Part shown: positions 22,131 to 33,330 of the stretch, one piece after another | Position numbering within the stretch: the first letter of the stretch is position 1 | Layout of the letters: every line of letters starts with the position of its first letter | Source: Isoperla grammatica | Lineage: Eukaryota > Arthropoda > Insecta > Plecoptera > Perlodidae | Direction of reading: 5' to 3' | NCBI GenBank assembly: GCA_945910005.1 | Contig: OX246745.1 | Span: 39,336,419-39,400,418, forward strand | DNA: 64,000 nt | Notes under the pieces: generated by a model | What the model was told of the DNA's origin: nothing | What the model saw: the letters and a program-made list of their open reading frames with translations, nothing else | Database searches by the model: none | Position numbers and translations under genes: made by a program

Positions 22131-24712
22131 TATAATATATAATAAAAACAACACTGGACATGTATTTGAGACAGTTTCTTTTCAACCTTGTGTCTTGACA
22201 TAATATTGCCAACATTTGTTTTGCCTAGCTTAATGTTAAAGGTACTTGTGGAAAAAAAAAATCGACAGCGCTCTCGTATTTTTTTAAAATTACTAGAATA
22301 TTTTTTAAGAATACCGGTAATGGCATTATCCAAAAAATGGAGCGCTGACCTACACACGTTCCAAGTTATCGTGATGACGTCACCAGGCTGGCTCGCCGCG
22401 AGAATACACGTGTGCAGCCGGGCGCTGTGCTGCACTGTCACTGTAGTGTCACTACGGTTTGTGAAGGCCCAGGGGACACTATATTACATCTCCGTATTAT
22501 ACACCCGCCTACCCTCATCCACAACCTTATATATATTATCAGACCCACCCATATCAATATGAGCCAGACCAGAATACACAGATGCAGAATTGCTGGAATT
22601 AGAAACATCTCACAAGAATAAAGTAAAGTAGTGGGATGACAATCACCGGATTGTTCTGGTAGGGCGGGTTGTGTAACATGGTGTAAGTGCTATGAATGCA
22701 GCCCTATGATACAAGATTGCGAAAGATTTTGCTGCCAGGACAGTAAAATAATAAATGTTGTCCGAGGAAACTTCGCGTGTGTAACGTACACCGATGCATT
22801 CGATCACCAAATTCTGTAATTGGACGTGCTAGGTATTGTTTGATATCACTTAATTTTATTCTCAAAAAACAAAATGAAGCAAAAAGCTTAGCATCGAACC
22901 AGTTCCTTATCGATCTGGGGCAATATTTTGCATACCGCCAGTTTGTCATGGATTAACTCTAGGGTTGCAATTGGAAAGGGTAATCGAATAGTTATTACTG
23001 CGTGTGTCTGTGTAGTAACAATAATACGCGAACGATTTCCAAGTGAATCTGGACCAATTCTGGTGAATCATTGTACCAAATATACACTGTATGCTAGCAA
23101 AACATTTGTTGTTACAATTAACTGTTATTCTACCCCGTTGTAATGGGCTCATTAAAATAAATTACATGTTAATTAGTAGGGGACAAACTTGGAACCATTC
23201 TGTGGTAAAAGTTTGTGCCAATACACAGAACCAAATCATTTTCATTAGGTTTGTAACATTAATACTATAAAAAACAACATAGATATACTTATCATATCTT
23301 ATTCAATTAAAAGAACACTCGTTCAATTTCAAAGAGCGGTTGAGGTCATTTTCGCTCTACGATATTGGTGCGAGTGCAGTTAATGTTGTTTACGAACCAT
23401 GAAAGCCACAGGGTCTGTACCAGAAAGTTGAGATTGGGTAATATGTTTAAAACCATGTGCATGGTGTTCTACTAACATTTACCTTTTCACGGAGGTGAAT
23501 GTTCAGTTTTAAGGCAAAACAATTTTTGATGTGAGTAGGAAGTATATATTGGTTATAAAAATGTAAGACACTTTATGTATATAGTGTTCTGCAGCAGTGA
23601 AGAAGATTGTATGGCAATCATGTTTTGCAAGTATTATAAGTACTCTAGTTTAATTATTGTAATTTGCTCACTAAAAACCAAAAGCATTTATTTAAATAAT
23701 ATCTAACTCATTGGATAGTTCAAATATGCGCTTGTGTTTAAAAAATTAGCTATTTTTCCTTGCAACATTGTGGCCTTGCAAAATGCATTGTAAATATATT
23801 CTCATGATTAGATTTCTGCGATTTAACTTGTTCGTCAATAATCATGTTTAGTAATTATGTTTAATAGTAGAAGGCATTTTTCATTGTGGTAATGTAATAT
23901 TTATACATTTGTCAATATTGTTTCTTTTTCCATCGCTCCAAGTAAAATAAACATGTATAGATGAATTTAACACTGTTAAAAAATTAAAATGAATAAAATA
24001 AATGAAACCGGTAAAATTGATGTACTTTTACTGAACATACTGCTATACTATGATATGTAAATGAACCAACACTCTCGTGGGAAATGGAAGAGCGGTCTCG
24101 GTGCTAATACGCAGGCGTCGGGTGTAATCAGTAGCTACAGCTGATGGGTATCCTGACTCTATAGGTTTATAACATTGTGAGCTTGGTTTCATTTACACAG
24201 TAGGCCCAAACTCTCAAATGGTAGTAATAGGCTATCCCAAGTAGCTTGGGGGGCATAACATGGCCGACTTGGAACCAGGAATATTGTGAACCTAAAAAAC
24301 CATTAGAATCTTCATTGTAAATCTTCTTACATAATAAGCACAAAAAATAAGCTTAATAATTTTCTATGATGTATTACCATTTTTAATGCTAGGCCTCAAT
24401 GCCATGTCAGACTTTAGTTACCCTTATTCAATGTGAATATTTACAAAATAAACTACCTTCAATGTTGAGCCATTGATGACGGGTTTGAATTGAATTAACC
24501 ATACAAACACGCTTTACATACCACCCTAAACTGTACTATTTCTTGTCAAGATAGATAGCTCTTTCTACCAATGTGACCAAAAAATAAGCATTCTTTCTTT
24601 CCCTCCTGTTGGTAGAACTGATCTTTCCCGCCGGTGGTCACTGCAAGTGACAAGACTAGACAAGACCACTAGTTTGAGATGAAATCGAAAAACATTTGTC
24701 TGTACCAGTAGT
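22131..24712. other. Intergenic stretch, no gene recognised
   Basis: Longest region without any supported feature. Frames up to about 124 codons (22188-22562) have no domain character. No tRNA or splice-consistent exon could be supported. Confidence 0.4.
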
Positions 24713-25150
24713 AGTACGGTAGTAGCGTTGAGTTACCCTTTAACCTCACTTGACGGTAGTAGCGTTGAGTGACCCTATATGACCTCACTCGACGGTAGTA
24801 GTACGGTAGTAGCGTTGAGTGACCCTATATGACCTCACTCGACGGTAGTAGTACGGTAGTAGCGTTGAGTGACCCTATATGACCTCACTCGACGGTAGTA
24901 GTACGGTAGTAGCGTTGAGTGACCCTATATGACCTCACTCGACGGTAGTAGTACGGTAGTAGCGTTGAGTGACCCTATATGACCTCACTCAATGGTAGTA
25001 GTACGGTAGTAGCGTTGAGTGACCCTATATGACCTCACTCAATGGTAGTAGTACGGTAGTAGCGTTGAGTGACCCTATATGACCTCACTCGACGGTAGTA
25101 GTACGGTAGTAGCGTTGAGTGACCCTATATGACCTCACTCGACGGTAGTA
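24713..25150. repeat. 50-bp minisatellite, ~8.5 copies
   Basis: The unit GACGGTAGTAGTACGGTAGT + AGCGTTGAGTGACCCTATAT + GACCTCACTC repeats every 50 bp. Most copies are identical; two carry AATGG for GACGG. The first copies are shortened. Confidence 0.95.
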
Positions 25151-25633
25151 CCAGTGGCCAAGGTGGGGAGAGGGAGGTGGTAAAGTCTCTAGAGGTCAGT
25201 AGAGGAGGGAGACACTGCAGGGCGATGGAGGTTACCAGGTATCAGTGGCCAAGGTTGGGAGAGGGAAGTGGGAAAGTCTCTAGAGGTCAGTAGAGGAGGG
25301 AGACACTGCAGGGCGATGGGGGTTACCAGGTATCAGTGGCCAAGGTGGGGAGCGGGAGGTGGAAAAGTCTCTAGAGGTCAGTAGAGGAGGGAGACACTGC
25401 AGGGCGATGGAGGTTACCAGGTATCAGTGGCCAAGGTTGGGAGAGGGAAGTGGGAAAGTCTCTAACGGTTAGAAGAGGAGGGAGACACTGCAGGGCGATG
25501 GAGGTTACCAGGTGTTAGTGGCCAAGGTGGGGAGAGGGAGGTGGGAAAGTCCCTAGAGGTCAGTAGAGGAGGGAGACACTGCAGGGCGATGGAGGTTACC
25601 AGGTATCAGTGGCCAAGGTAGGGAGAGGAAGGT
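25151..25633. repeat. 91-bp minisatellite, ~5.3 copies
   Basis: CAGTGGCCAAGGTGGGGAGA, then GAGGAGGGAGACACTGCAGG, recurs every 91 bp (25152, 25243 and so on). Purine-rich on the plus strand. It abuts the 50-bp array on the left and the 79-bp array on the right with no spacer. Confidence 0.95.
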
Positions 25634-26826
25634 GACATCTCTTTGCTGAAACTTCTTTGTCATTGATTGTTGTTCATTCTTTGATTGTATGTATTGAGGT
25701 GTTTGATCGACTGACATCTCTTTGCTGAAACTTCCTTGTCATTGATTGTTGTTTATTGTTTGATTGTATATTTTGAGGTGTTTGATCAACAGACATATCT
25801 TTGCTGAAACTTATTTGTCATTGATTGTTGTTTGTTCTTTGATTGTATGTATTGAGGTGTTTGATCGACTGACATCTCTTTGCTGAAACTTCTTTGTCAT
25901 TGATTGTTGTTTGTTCTTTGATTGTATGTATTGAGGTGTTTGATCGACAGACATATCTTTGTTGGAACTTCTTTGTCATTGATTGTTGTTCATTCTTTGA
26001 TTGTATGTATTGAGGTGTTTGATCGACTGACATATCTTTGTTGAAACTTATTTGTCATTGATTGTTGTTTGTTCTTTTATTGTATGTATTGAGGTGTTTG
26101 ATCGACTGACATATCTTTGTTTGAACTTCCTTTTCATTAATTGTTGTTCATTCTTTGATTGTATGTTTTAAGGTGTTTGATCAACCGACATATCTTTGTT
26201 GAAACTTCTTTGTCATTGATTGTTGTTTATTCTTTGATTGTATGTATTGAGGTGTTTGATCGACTGACATATCTTTGTTGAAACTTCTTTGTCATTGATT
26301 GTTGGTAATTCTTTGTTTATATGTATTGAGGTGTTTGATCGACTGACATATCTTTGTTGAAACTTCTTTGTCATTGATTGTTGTTTATTCTTTGATTGTA
26401 TGTATTGAGGTGTTTGATCGACAGACATATCTTTGTTGAAACTTCTTTGTCATTGATTGTTGTTTATTCTTTGATTGTATGTATTGAGGTGTTTGATCGA
26501 CTGACATATCTTCGTTGAAACTTCTTTGTCATTGATTGTTGTTAATTCTTTGTTTGTATGTATTGAGGTGTTTGATCGACTGACATATCTTTGTTGGAAC
26601 TTCCGTTTCATTGTCTGTTGTTTATTCTTTGATTGTATGTATTGAGGTGTTTGATCAACAGACATATCTTCGGTGAAACTTCTTTGTCATTGATTGTTGT
26701 TTATTCTTTGATTGTATGTATTGAGTTGTTTGATCGACTAACATATCTTTGCTGAAACTTCCTTGTCATTGATTGTTGTTTATTCTTTGATTGTATGTAT
26801 TGAGTTGTTTCATCAACAGACATATC
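25634..26826. repeat. 79-bp minisatellite, ~15 copies
   Basis: The unit GACATATCTTTGTTGAAACT, then TCTTTGTCATTGATTGTTGT, then TTGAGGTGTTTGATCGACT has a period of 79 bp. Copies are moderately diverged (GATCAACA/GATCGACT variants). The array is cut in mid-unit at GACATATC by the Gypsy LTR at 26827. Confidence 0.95.
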
Positions 26827-26952
26827 TGTAATATACCACACGAGTTCAGTACACACGTTTAGTTACTATAGCTGCCATCTTTATTGAACTACTTCACACA
26901 TGTCACACAATGCTGCCAACATACAGGTTTACAGGTTTATCAATACACTACA
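26827..26952 (-). repeat. Gypsy 3' LTR
   Basis: 126-bp LTR, nearly the same as that at 31527-31650. TG...CA ends on either strand. Very short for a Gypsy LTR. Confidence 0.88.
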
Positions 26953-27272
26953 TCATTCCCTTATCATTACTTTTTTTTTTTTTTTTCTCAAGTGTTTTAC
27001 TCCAAACTACTTATCATATTATTTGCAAGCATAATGAGTGTCTTTGATCTTCTTATGTAAGCACTTTATCATGGTATTGATTGAACCACTGGTTTTAACT
27101 AACATAAACATAAACATGAGTGAACTATTATTACGATATTAAATTACTGTCTTCTTTCACTAATTCTTCTTTCACTTTGAAAAAAATTATTTTGGTGAAA
27201 TGAAAACACAATAAACAATAATGTTTTTCTAATGTGAATGATAATCACGTAACACACGATCAGTGGGTCCTT

Positions 27273-28304
27273 CTACGATTGGTAATCGCTCATCCAAACC
27301 GGCGGTCTACGTTGGCGGTCCGGTCTGGTCTCTTCGCTTCCGCGGTTCGCTGGTGGGAGCGGTGTTGATTTGCCTTGATCTGCTACCGGCCTTTGGGACT
27401 GTGGTGACAGTGGTACATCCATTTGTTGATTAATAGTAACCGTAGGAGGGGTGTGATTAACGTTACTGGGTCCGGTATTTGCCTGTTGGTCGGGAATTTG
27501 GTTTTCTGGATGTTCAGTGCGTGTCAAAGGATTTGAATTAGGTGTAGGGCTTGCAGGTTGTGGGGAATAGTACTTCCGTACGTGGCTCACGTTCCGACGG
27601 TACTGTGCTCCAGCTGGCGAGCGGATCGTTACGGCGTTGCCATCCCGCTCTGTAACCTCAAACGGTACTGTGTGATACGGTGTCGAGAACTTGTTCCGTT
27701 TTTCCTGACGCGCCAACACGTAGTCTCCAGCAGATATGTCGCTGTTTCTAGCCCCTCTTCTTTGATCGATGTATGTTCTTCCCCCATCTTTCCTTTCCAT
27801 GTCCCGATCTCTGATTTCTTCATCTTGGTATGTACACGATTGTATACTTGGTACTTTGTCACGAAGCTCTCGCCCAAACATCAACAAAGCCGGTGAGCAG
27901 CCCGTTGTAGAATGTGGCGTCGTTCGATAGAGAAACAGATATTCCCTCAAGGCCGTCTTTATGTCTTGACTAGCCGCTGCTGCGATGCGAAGTCTCTTCA
28001 TTATAGATCGATTTTGTCTCTCCACTTCCCCGTTTGCCTGTGGCCACTCAGGCGTTGAGTATCTCAGTTTGATGTCGTTTGTTATACAATACTCACGAAA
28101 GTCATTGCTAGTGAAGTATGCTGCATTATCCAGCTTGATCGATTCTGGTAGTCCAAATCGTGCGAAGATTTCTTCTAATAGGTCGATAGTTTTAGCGGTT
28201 GTGACGCAAGGTGACAGCTTGGCCTCGTAAAATCTTGAGTAGTAATCAATGACTACAAATACGTACTGTCCATTTGGCAGAGGTCCCAAATAGTCGATGG
28301 CCAA
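27273..28304 (-). pseudogene. Gypsy integrase core and C-terminus (frameshifted from pol)
   Basis: Starts within AIDYLGPLPNGQYVFVVID, the first catalytic Asp region of a retroviral-type integrase. The second acid is in KLDNAAYFTS and the third is the Glu of PQANGEVERQNR, so the DDE triad residues are present. The Asn-Ala after the second Asp is unusual (family: DNG). The C-terminal part (TPYHTVPFEVTERDGNAVTI) is chromatin-interaction-like and is followed by a Pro-rich tail. The frame is offset from the upstream pol frame near 28300, with loss of a few codons, so the polyprotein is broken here. Confidence 0.85.
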
Positions 28305-30775
28305 GTCTTGCCTAGTCTATCTGGTAATCTGGTTCTAATGACGGGTTCTGGATGGCTTGGTGAGCTTACTACATGGCAACCATGGCAGTGCCTGCAGAAC
28401 GTTTCCACTGCCTTATCGATTGCTGGCCACCAGACCTTTGAACGCAATTTTTGCTTCATGAGGACTATGCCAGGATGTCCCTGGTGTGCTATCTCTAGCA
28501 CCCTGTCTCTCAAGTTCTTAGGTATGTATATACGTGTCCCTCGGATAACCGTTGATTGGTAGACGCATAATTCATTTTTGATAAGTTTGAATTTTGTCAG
28601 CTCTGCCGGCCATTTGTCAGTCTCGATACTTTTTCTTAGTAAACATGTTTCCTGATCATGTCTGGATTCTTCTTGGATTTCTTCCAAGCTCATAGCTTTG
28701 GGCACGGCCTGACTCGCTACCCAGCGAACGTGGTGATCCGGATCCCCCGACTGGTCATTATTGTCCGAGTTAACTGATAATCTTGACAGTGGGCCGGCGA
28801 TATTGCTTCGCCCTGGTTGGTATTCTACGGTGTAGTTATAACACTGGAGTCTCAGAACCCATCGTTCCACTCTGGCGCAAGGCTTGGCTTTGGTACCGAA
28901 AATGAATTGGAGTGGTTTGTGGTCTGTAACCAACCGAAACTCTCCCCCATACACATAGTGGTGAAACCTTTCGCAACTCCATACCAGTCCGAGTGCCTCT
29001 TTCTCTATTTGACTGAATTTCTTTTCGGCATCTGTGAGTGACCTACTTGCAAATTCTATGATCCGTGGCCCATCTCCCTGTTCTTGTACTAAGACGTATG
29101 GGCTGGCATCCGCGATGATCGTCGTCGGTGCACCTGGTGTGTAGAATCTCAAGGCCCTTTCGTCTGACAGCATCCCTTTAATGTTGTTGAACGCATCTGT
29201 CTGCTCCCGGCCCCACTTGAAGTTAACGTTTTGCCTCAAAAGTCGCCTTAGCGGCTCTGTTGCTGATGAATAATTGGGCTGGAACCTGGAGCAGTACCCT
29301 GCTATGCCAAGAAAGCTCTTTAACTCTTCTTTGCTTTTTGGTTCCCTGAAGTCCTGGACTGCTTGTACTCTGCTATGCAATGGCTTGATCCCCTGACCGG
29401 AAATGTGGTGCCCTAAGAAGTCCACGCTTCGTTTACTGATCTCGCACTTGTCTGGATTGAGTGTGAGCTCCCTGTTCGAGAGTGTTTGCATCACCTTCCG
29501 CAACCTGTGGTCATGCTCTTCTTGGGTTTTGCCGTGGACGATGAAGACACATACCCCTTCACACTCTGCTACAACTTCTTCTATTATGCGTTGAAATATT
29601 TCGGGTGCACAGTTGATTCCAAAAAACAATCTTTTGTACCTGTACAGCCCTGCGCTGGTTATGAAAGTTGTTATTCCCCGTGAACCCTCGTCCAGTTCGA
29701 TCTGGTGGAATGCCGAACGGAGGTCCAACTTACTGAATACTGTACTTCCCCGTAGTTCCGGCGCGATCTCTTCCATTGTTGGTATCAGGTGTCGTTCTCT
29801 CACTATTGCAGTGTTTAGCAATCTCATGTCTACACATAAGCGCAACTTGTCTGGTTTCGTCTGGCTCAACACCACTGGTGAAACCCATTCTGCTGGTTCT
29901 CGCACCTTATCTATAAGGTCATTATCTAGAAGCTCTTCTAGTTTCTCACCCACCTTTGACTTCAGCTGGTGAGGTGTTTTTCTGACTGGCAATGCCACTG
30001 GTGTTACATCTGACTTTATGCAAAGTTTCAACTTAAAATCTTTAAGCTTACCTACGCCGGTGAAGACATTTGGGAAATCGTCTTTAACATTTTGTAGTGT
30101 AGTCTTTTCTTGTCGAGCATTTTCTTGCAGTGTAGGTTTCTCCTCTTGGGTGGGACTGGAACTCAATGCATTCAAAGGAAACCCTGTTTTTAGGACTCCC
30201 AGATCCCTCGCAGAACTGTTCCCCAAAAGCGGTACACCATCATTGTCGACTACATAAAATGTTATTTCTTGGCCCTCTTCATCCCCGATCTTAACGTCCG
30301 TGGTGAATTTGCCTAACACTTTAAGGGTTTGGGTACCCCCATATGGATAAATGTTTTTTGTTGTGACTGCACAATTTCCCCTTATTTTACTTTGCTTGCA
30401 CGTTTCCCACGTCTTCCTGTCTAGGATATTACAGGAAGCTCCTGAGTCAATCATCAGCTTGATTGAAACCCCACCCACATCTGCTTTCACTAAACAGTCT
30501 TTAGGCCTATCTTTACCCTGTAGGGCAAAGGTATATTCTTGTGCTTCTTCTCCTTCTTCATCATTTAAGTTGCGTACTTTAGATCCCTTCTTGTTTGAAG
30601 ACTTATTCTCCTCTTGTTTCTTGTTGTGTTTGTCGCTCTTGGTTTTGCATAGTTTTGCGAAATGCCCGTCGATGCCGCATTTCATGCACTTTTTCCCCCG
30701 GGCGGGACATTTCATGTCTCTCGCCAGGTGGTTGGTACTACCGCACCGAAAACACGCTAGTTGCGTACTTTAGAT
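28253..30775 (-). pseudogene. Gypsy gag zinc knuckles, protease, RT, RNase H, integrase N-terminus
   Basis: Two Cys/His knuckles come first (CFRCGSTNHL and CMKCGIDGHFAKLC), then the retropepsin motif LMIDSGASCNIL, RT (RLCVDMRLLNTAIV, SKLDLRSAFHQIEL, INCAPEIFQRII), RNase H (IIADASPYV, TDHKPLQFIF) and the integrase HHCC zinc finger (HQGHPGI...CHGCHVV). At the RT active site the text runs GVCVFIVHGKT: about four residues including the catalytic Asp pair are absent, an in-frame deletion near 29545. A TAA lies just upstream of the first knuckle, within a duplicated ~30-bp piece (30571 and 30763). The polyprotein cannot be functional. Confidence 0.88.
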
Positions 30776-30932
30776 CCCTTCTTGTTTGAAGAATGCCTTC
30801 GATGCCTGTTGCCTATTTCCGCTTGCTCGGTCTCCCGATGACGTCATTCGCGCGATGTTTTCTCCGCCTAGGCTGTTGTTGCCATGCTGCTGCGTCGCCT
30901 CGATTGCTCTTGCAATCTCTTGGCCAAGTTAA

Positions 30933-31430
30933 TTAGTTATCTGTGGTTAGCCTGTCCCCCTCTTTGATGAAATCCTTTCTTACTTCGGCTAAACCGCATT
31001 TCTCTCTCAACTGGTCCAATATATTGTCGTCCTCATTAGATCCGAAGTTGCAATACCCGCACTGGCTCCTGAGACGTGTAATAAACTGAGCAACAGTTTC
31101 TTCACTTTGTGCCATTGCGCGAAAAACTTGGCGTTGATGCGCGAAGCACGTTTGAGGCTTGAACTGTTCGTCCAACACTGACTTGCATTTCTCGAATTCA
31201 CACTCCCCCGCGGCCACCGTTCTGCTCGTCGGCGGTAGTGAAAACCAAATGTCTTGCACTGCTGTCCCTGCTAAGTGCAATAGCATAGCTTTTTGTCGGG
31301 GTACCGCTGTAATCCCCTTTGCGGTTACGTACAACTCAAAAGCACGAAGCCAGCGATCCCACCGTTGGGATGTGCTGGTTTGGTCCACGCCCGGCACAAA
31401 AGGCTTGATATTAGAGTTCTCAGCATCCAT
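30933..31430 (-). pseudogene. Gypsy gag N-terminal part (truncated by stop)
   Basis: MDAENSNIKPFVPGVDQT, then RWDRWLRAFELYVTAKGI, EDDNILDQLREKCGLAEV and KDFIKEGDRLTTDN stop: a typical Mag-clade gag capsid. The coding sense continues past the stop in another frame (EIARAIEATQQ, about 30790-30915) towards the zinc knuckles. The stop plus frame change near 30935 and the second stop near 30768 separate capsid from nucleocapsid. Confidence 0.82.
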
Positions 31431-31514
31431 GGCAGCCTAGGATTATTATCGTATTGAAACACGAATTGAAACAACGAATCGAATCACCTTTTTCCCGAAT
31501 TTAATCGCTTTTAC

Positions 31515-31525
31515 CCTCGTCGCCA
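31515..31525 (-). other. Primer-binding site, tRNA-Ser(GCT) type
   Basis: TGGCGACGAGG on the minus strand, one base inside the 5' LTR, is complementary to the CCA end and acceptor stem of tRNA-Ser(GCT) (known family usage in Mag-like elements). Confidence 0.7.
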
Positions 31526-31526
31526 A

Positions 31527-31650
31527 TGTAATATACCACACGAGTTCCTTACACGCGTTTAGCTACTAGCTGCCATCTTTATTGAACTACTTCACACATG
31601 TCACACAATGCTGCCAACATACAGGTTTACAGGTTTATCAATACACTACA
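31527..31650 (-). repeat. Gypsy 5' LTR
   Basis: 124-bp copy of the LTR at 26827-26952. Its right neighbour CGAGGCAAAGCTGAG belongs to the repeated cassette (also at 34611 and 43181). Confidence 0.88.
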
Positions 31651-32007
31651 CGAGGCAAAGCTGAGAACGCCGCAGGGCATTTGTATCACTGCATTCATAA
31701 TAAGTTGTTTGTACACCCCTTTTGCGACCGCAGATTCCTTGAATTAGTTGGGTCCGAACTGTCAAAAAGTAATCAAATATAATCGTGTGTTTGTTGTGTG
31801 GACGCTTATTATTTGACTAGATGTTGTGTTTCCAAGAAATGTGCACATGGTTGAACTTCTGTTATGGGTTTTAGTAATGAATTCGGGGATTTTGTCTCAT
31901 GTTTGTGCTAGCCAGGTAGTGGGGGTGTACATCATTTGAGAAATGCCAAGATCGACGAAAGATCGACTGATTTTCTGGTTCTCAATTAAGTCACGGACCC
32001 ACTGTAG
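31651..32007 (+). repeat. Cassette copy 0 (3' part only)
   Basis: CGAGGCAAAGCTGAGAACGC to CACGGACCCACTGTA matches the 3' end of cassette copies 1-3 with few changes. The 5' part is missing; the Gypsy LTR abuts it directly. Confidence 0.85.
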
Positions 32008-33329
32008 CGAACCACATTACATTACAAGCCTAGGTCTACTAGGTACAGTAATGTGGTATTGTGACTAGTATGTCAACAACTAAGTACTTACTTTTGAACA
32101 TAGCCACTCAATGTTGAAGAATAAGCATGAAGTTGGCTGACAGATGAAATCTGAACTCCCAGCAATGAGATAAGTAAGGAACGCCTAGGCCTAATTTATT
32201 AGTGTAGGTCTGACAGTGTCGAGCTTATGTAGGCATACAATGACATAAATCAATTTAGGTATTGATGCTAGGCTAGGCCTACCCAGACACTACCATTTCT
32301 GCTTTTATGTCATGTACTGGCATCTTGTTGTTCTGACAGGTTGTTGACAATGGTAATAGTAAGGTATACAATAAATACAAACAAATTGGCAACACGCCTA
32401 GGCATAGGCCTACTTCATTGACGTTTGAGCTTAAAAATGTGGATTATGATGACCGCTGATGTTATTGTGTGTCAAAGAACAAAACATACCAGGGTCAAGA
32501 ACCTTGTTGATATTTGCGAGCATCACAGAAAACTAGGCTAGGCCTAGCCTATTTCAATTTCTCTGTCAAAACATATTACGGTGACTAAGTCATTATTATG
32601 TACCGGTATAGCAAGTGTATGCACGAGCACGAACGTTATACAATTATGAATAGCCCATATCACACTACAATTGGAATCGTAGACTGGAGTCGCCAATTGC
32701 AATCGCAATCTACAATTATCCAATCACACTTGACCAGCTGACAATCCTAAAATCGTTCAACTAGGAAATAAATTCAATAATAATAACTAAAAAGACAAGC
32801 CTTAATCACAAACAAATATATAATTAAAGTTATTGGCTCTTTGTTTCCATTAAAATAGTTGTTGCTTGAGGTTATGTTGTGTTAGTGCTCAATTCGTATT
32901 TAACCGTTCTCCTTCCTGATTGGTTCACGTGACTCGGATCTACGATTCCCAATCTTATTTTAGAGCTCCGTCTATAAAAAGATTGCAACCGTAGACTGGC
33001 CGAACTGAGCTACTGCGCATGCGCCGCCAATCGTGAGCTCGAATCTACGATTGCAATTGTCAGTTCGGAACCTAATGTGATATGGCATATTTAATAATAA
33101 AAAAAGATAAACACGCAATTACAGTAAACATAACCTACATTTGACTGTTTGACAGTTCGTGGGCCCGGCATACTTCACGACCTCGCCGCACGGAGCGCGC
33201 GGAGCGCTGCGAAAATGCTGTAGCGTTTTTCGTTCTGTCATGTTTGTTATGCTGGTAGAGGGTCACGTGACGAGTGGGTGGGGCGTCAAACTAAAAATAA
33301 ATAGCCGAGTTTGTTCAGGCTTAGTTTTT
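32008..33329. other. Unique spacer before cassette copy 1; holds a MITE and possible promoter
   Basis: This sequence replaces the few bases that join the other copies. It contains the MITE at 32657-33083 and, near its end, the E-box CACGTG (33264), a TATA-like AAAAATAAATAG (33293) and a GC-rich block (33165-33235). Copies 2 and 3 lack it, so it may be the ancestral upstream region. Confidence 0.4.
32657..33083. mobile_element. MITE with ATATCACA ends
   Basis: ATATCACACTACAATTGGAATCGTAGACTG...GCAATCG at the left pairs with the reverse complement of CGATTGCAATTGTCAGTTCG...AATGTGATAT at the right. No coding. Distantly like the CGATTGCGATC-rich MITEs at 40555 and 52880. Confidence 0.65.
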
Positions 33330-33330
33330 C
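33255..33330 (+). promoter_or_regulatory. Candidate promoter of cassette copy 1
   Basis: CACGTG at 33264-33269, TATA-like AAAAATAAATAG at about 33293-33304, and TTCAGGCTTAGT 10-20 bp later as a possible initiator. A potential noncoding exon would then end CATACAAG before GTAACA at 33350. Motif evidence only. Confidence 0.3.

Larger units (their letters stand above)
26827..31650 (-). mobile_element. Gypsy (Mag-like) LTR retrotransposon, defective
   Basis: Short LTRs (TGTAGTG...TATTACA on the minus strand) bound gag and pol on -. A primer-binding site TGGCGACGAGG lies next to the 5' LTR (31515-31525) and fits the 3' end of tRNA-Ser(GCT). A purine tract (26953-26965) lies next to the 3' LTR. 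Order gag, protease, RT, RNase H, integrase is that of Ty3/Gypsy. LTRs differ by about 4 substitutions and one 2-bp gap. No target duplication is visible: the left flank is minisatellite, the right flank is the cassette repeat. Several lesions disable gag and pol. Confidence 0.92.

Noticed and set aside
22188..22562. 124-codon frame on +
   Set aside because: No start context, domain, or splice partner that I could recognise; probably chance.
25818..26665. 71-codon frames on - in the 79-bp array (SVDQTPQYIQSKN...)
   Set aside because: 79 is not divisible by three; the frames are satellite by-products.
24713..26826. CRISPR-like arrays
   Set aside because: Units are contiguous with no unique spacers and the DNA is clearly eukaryotic.
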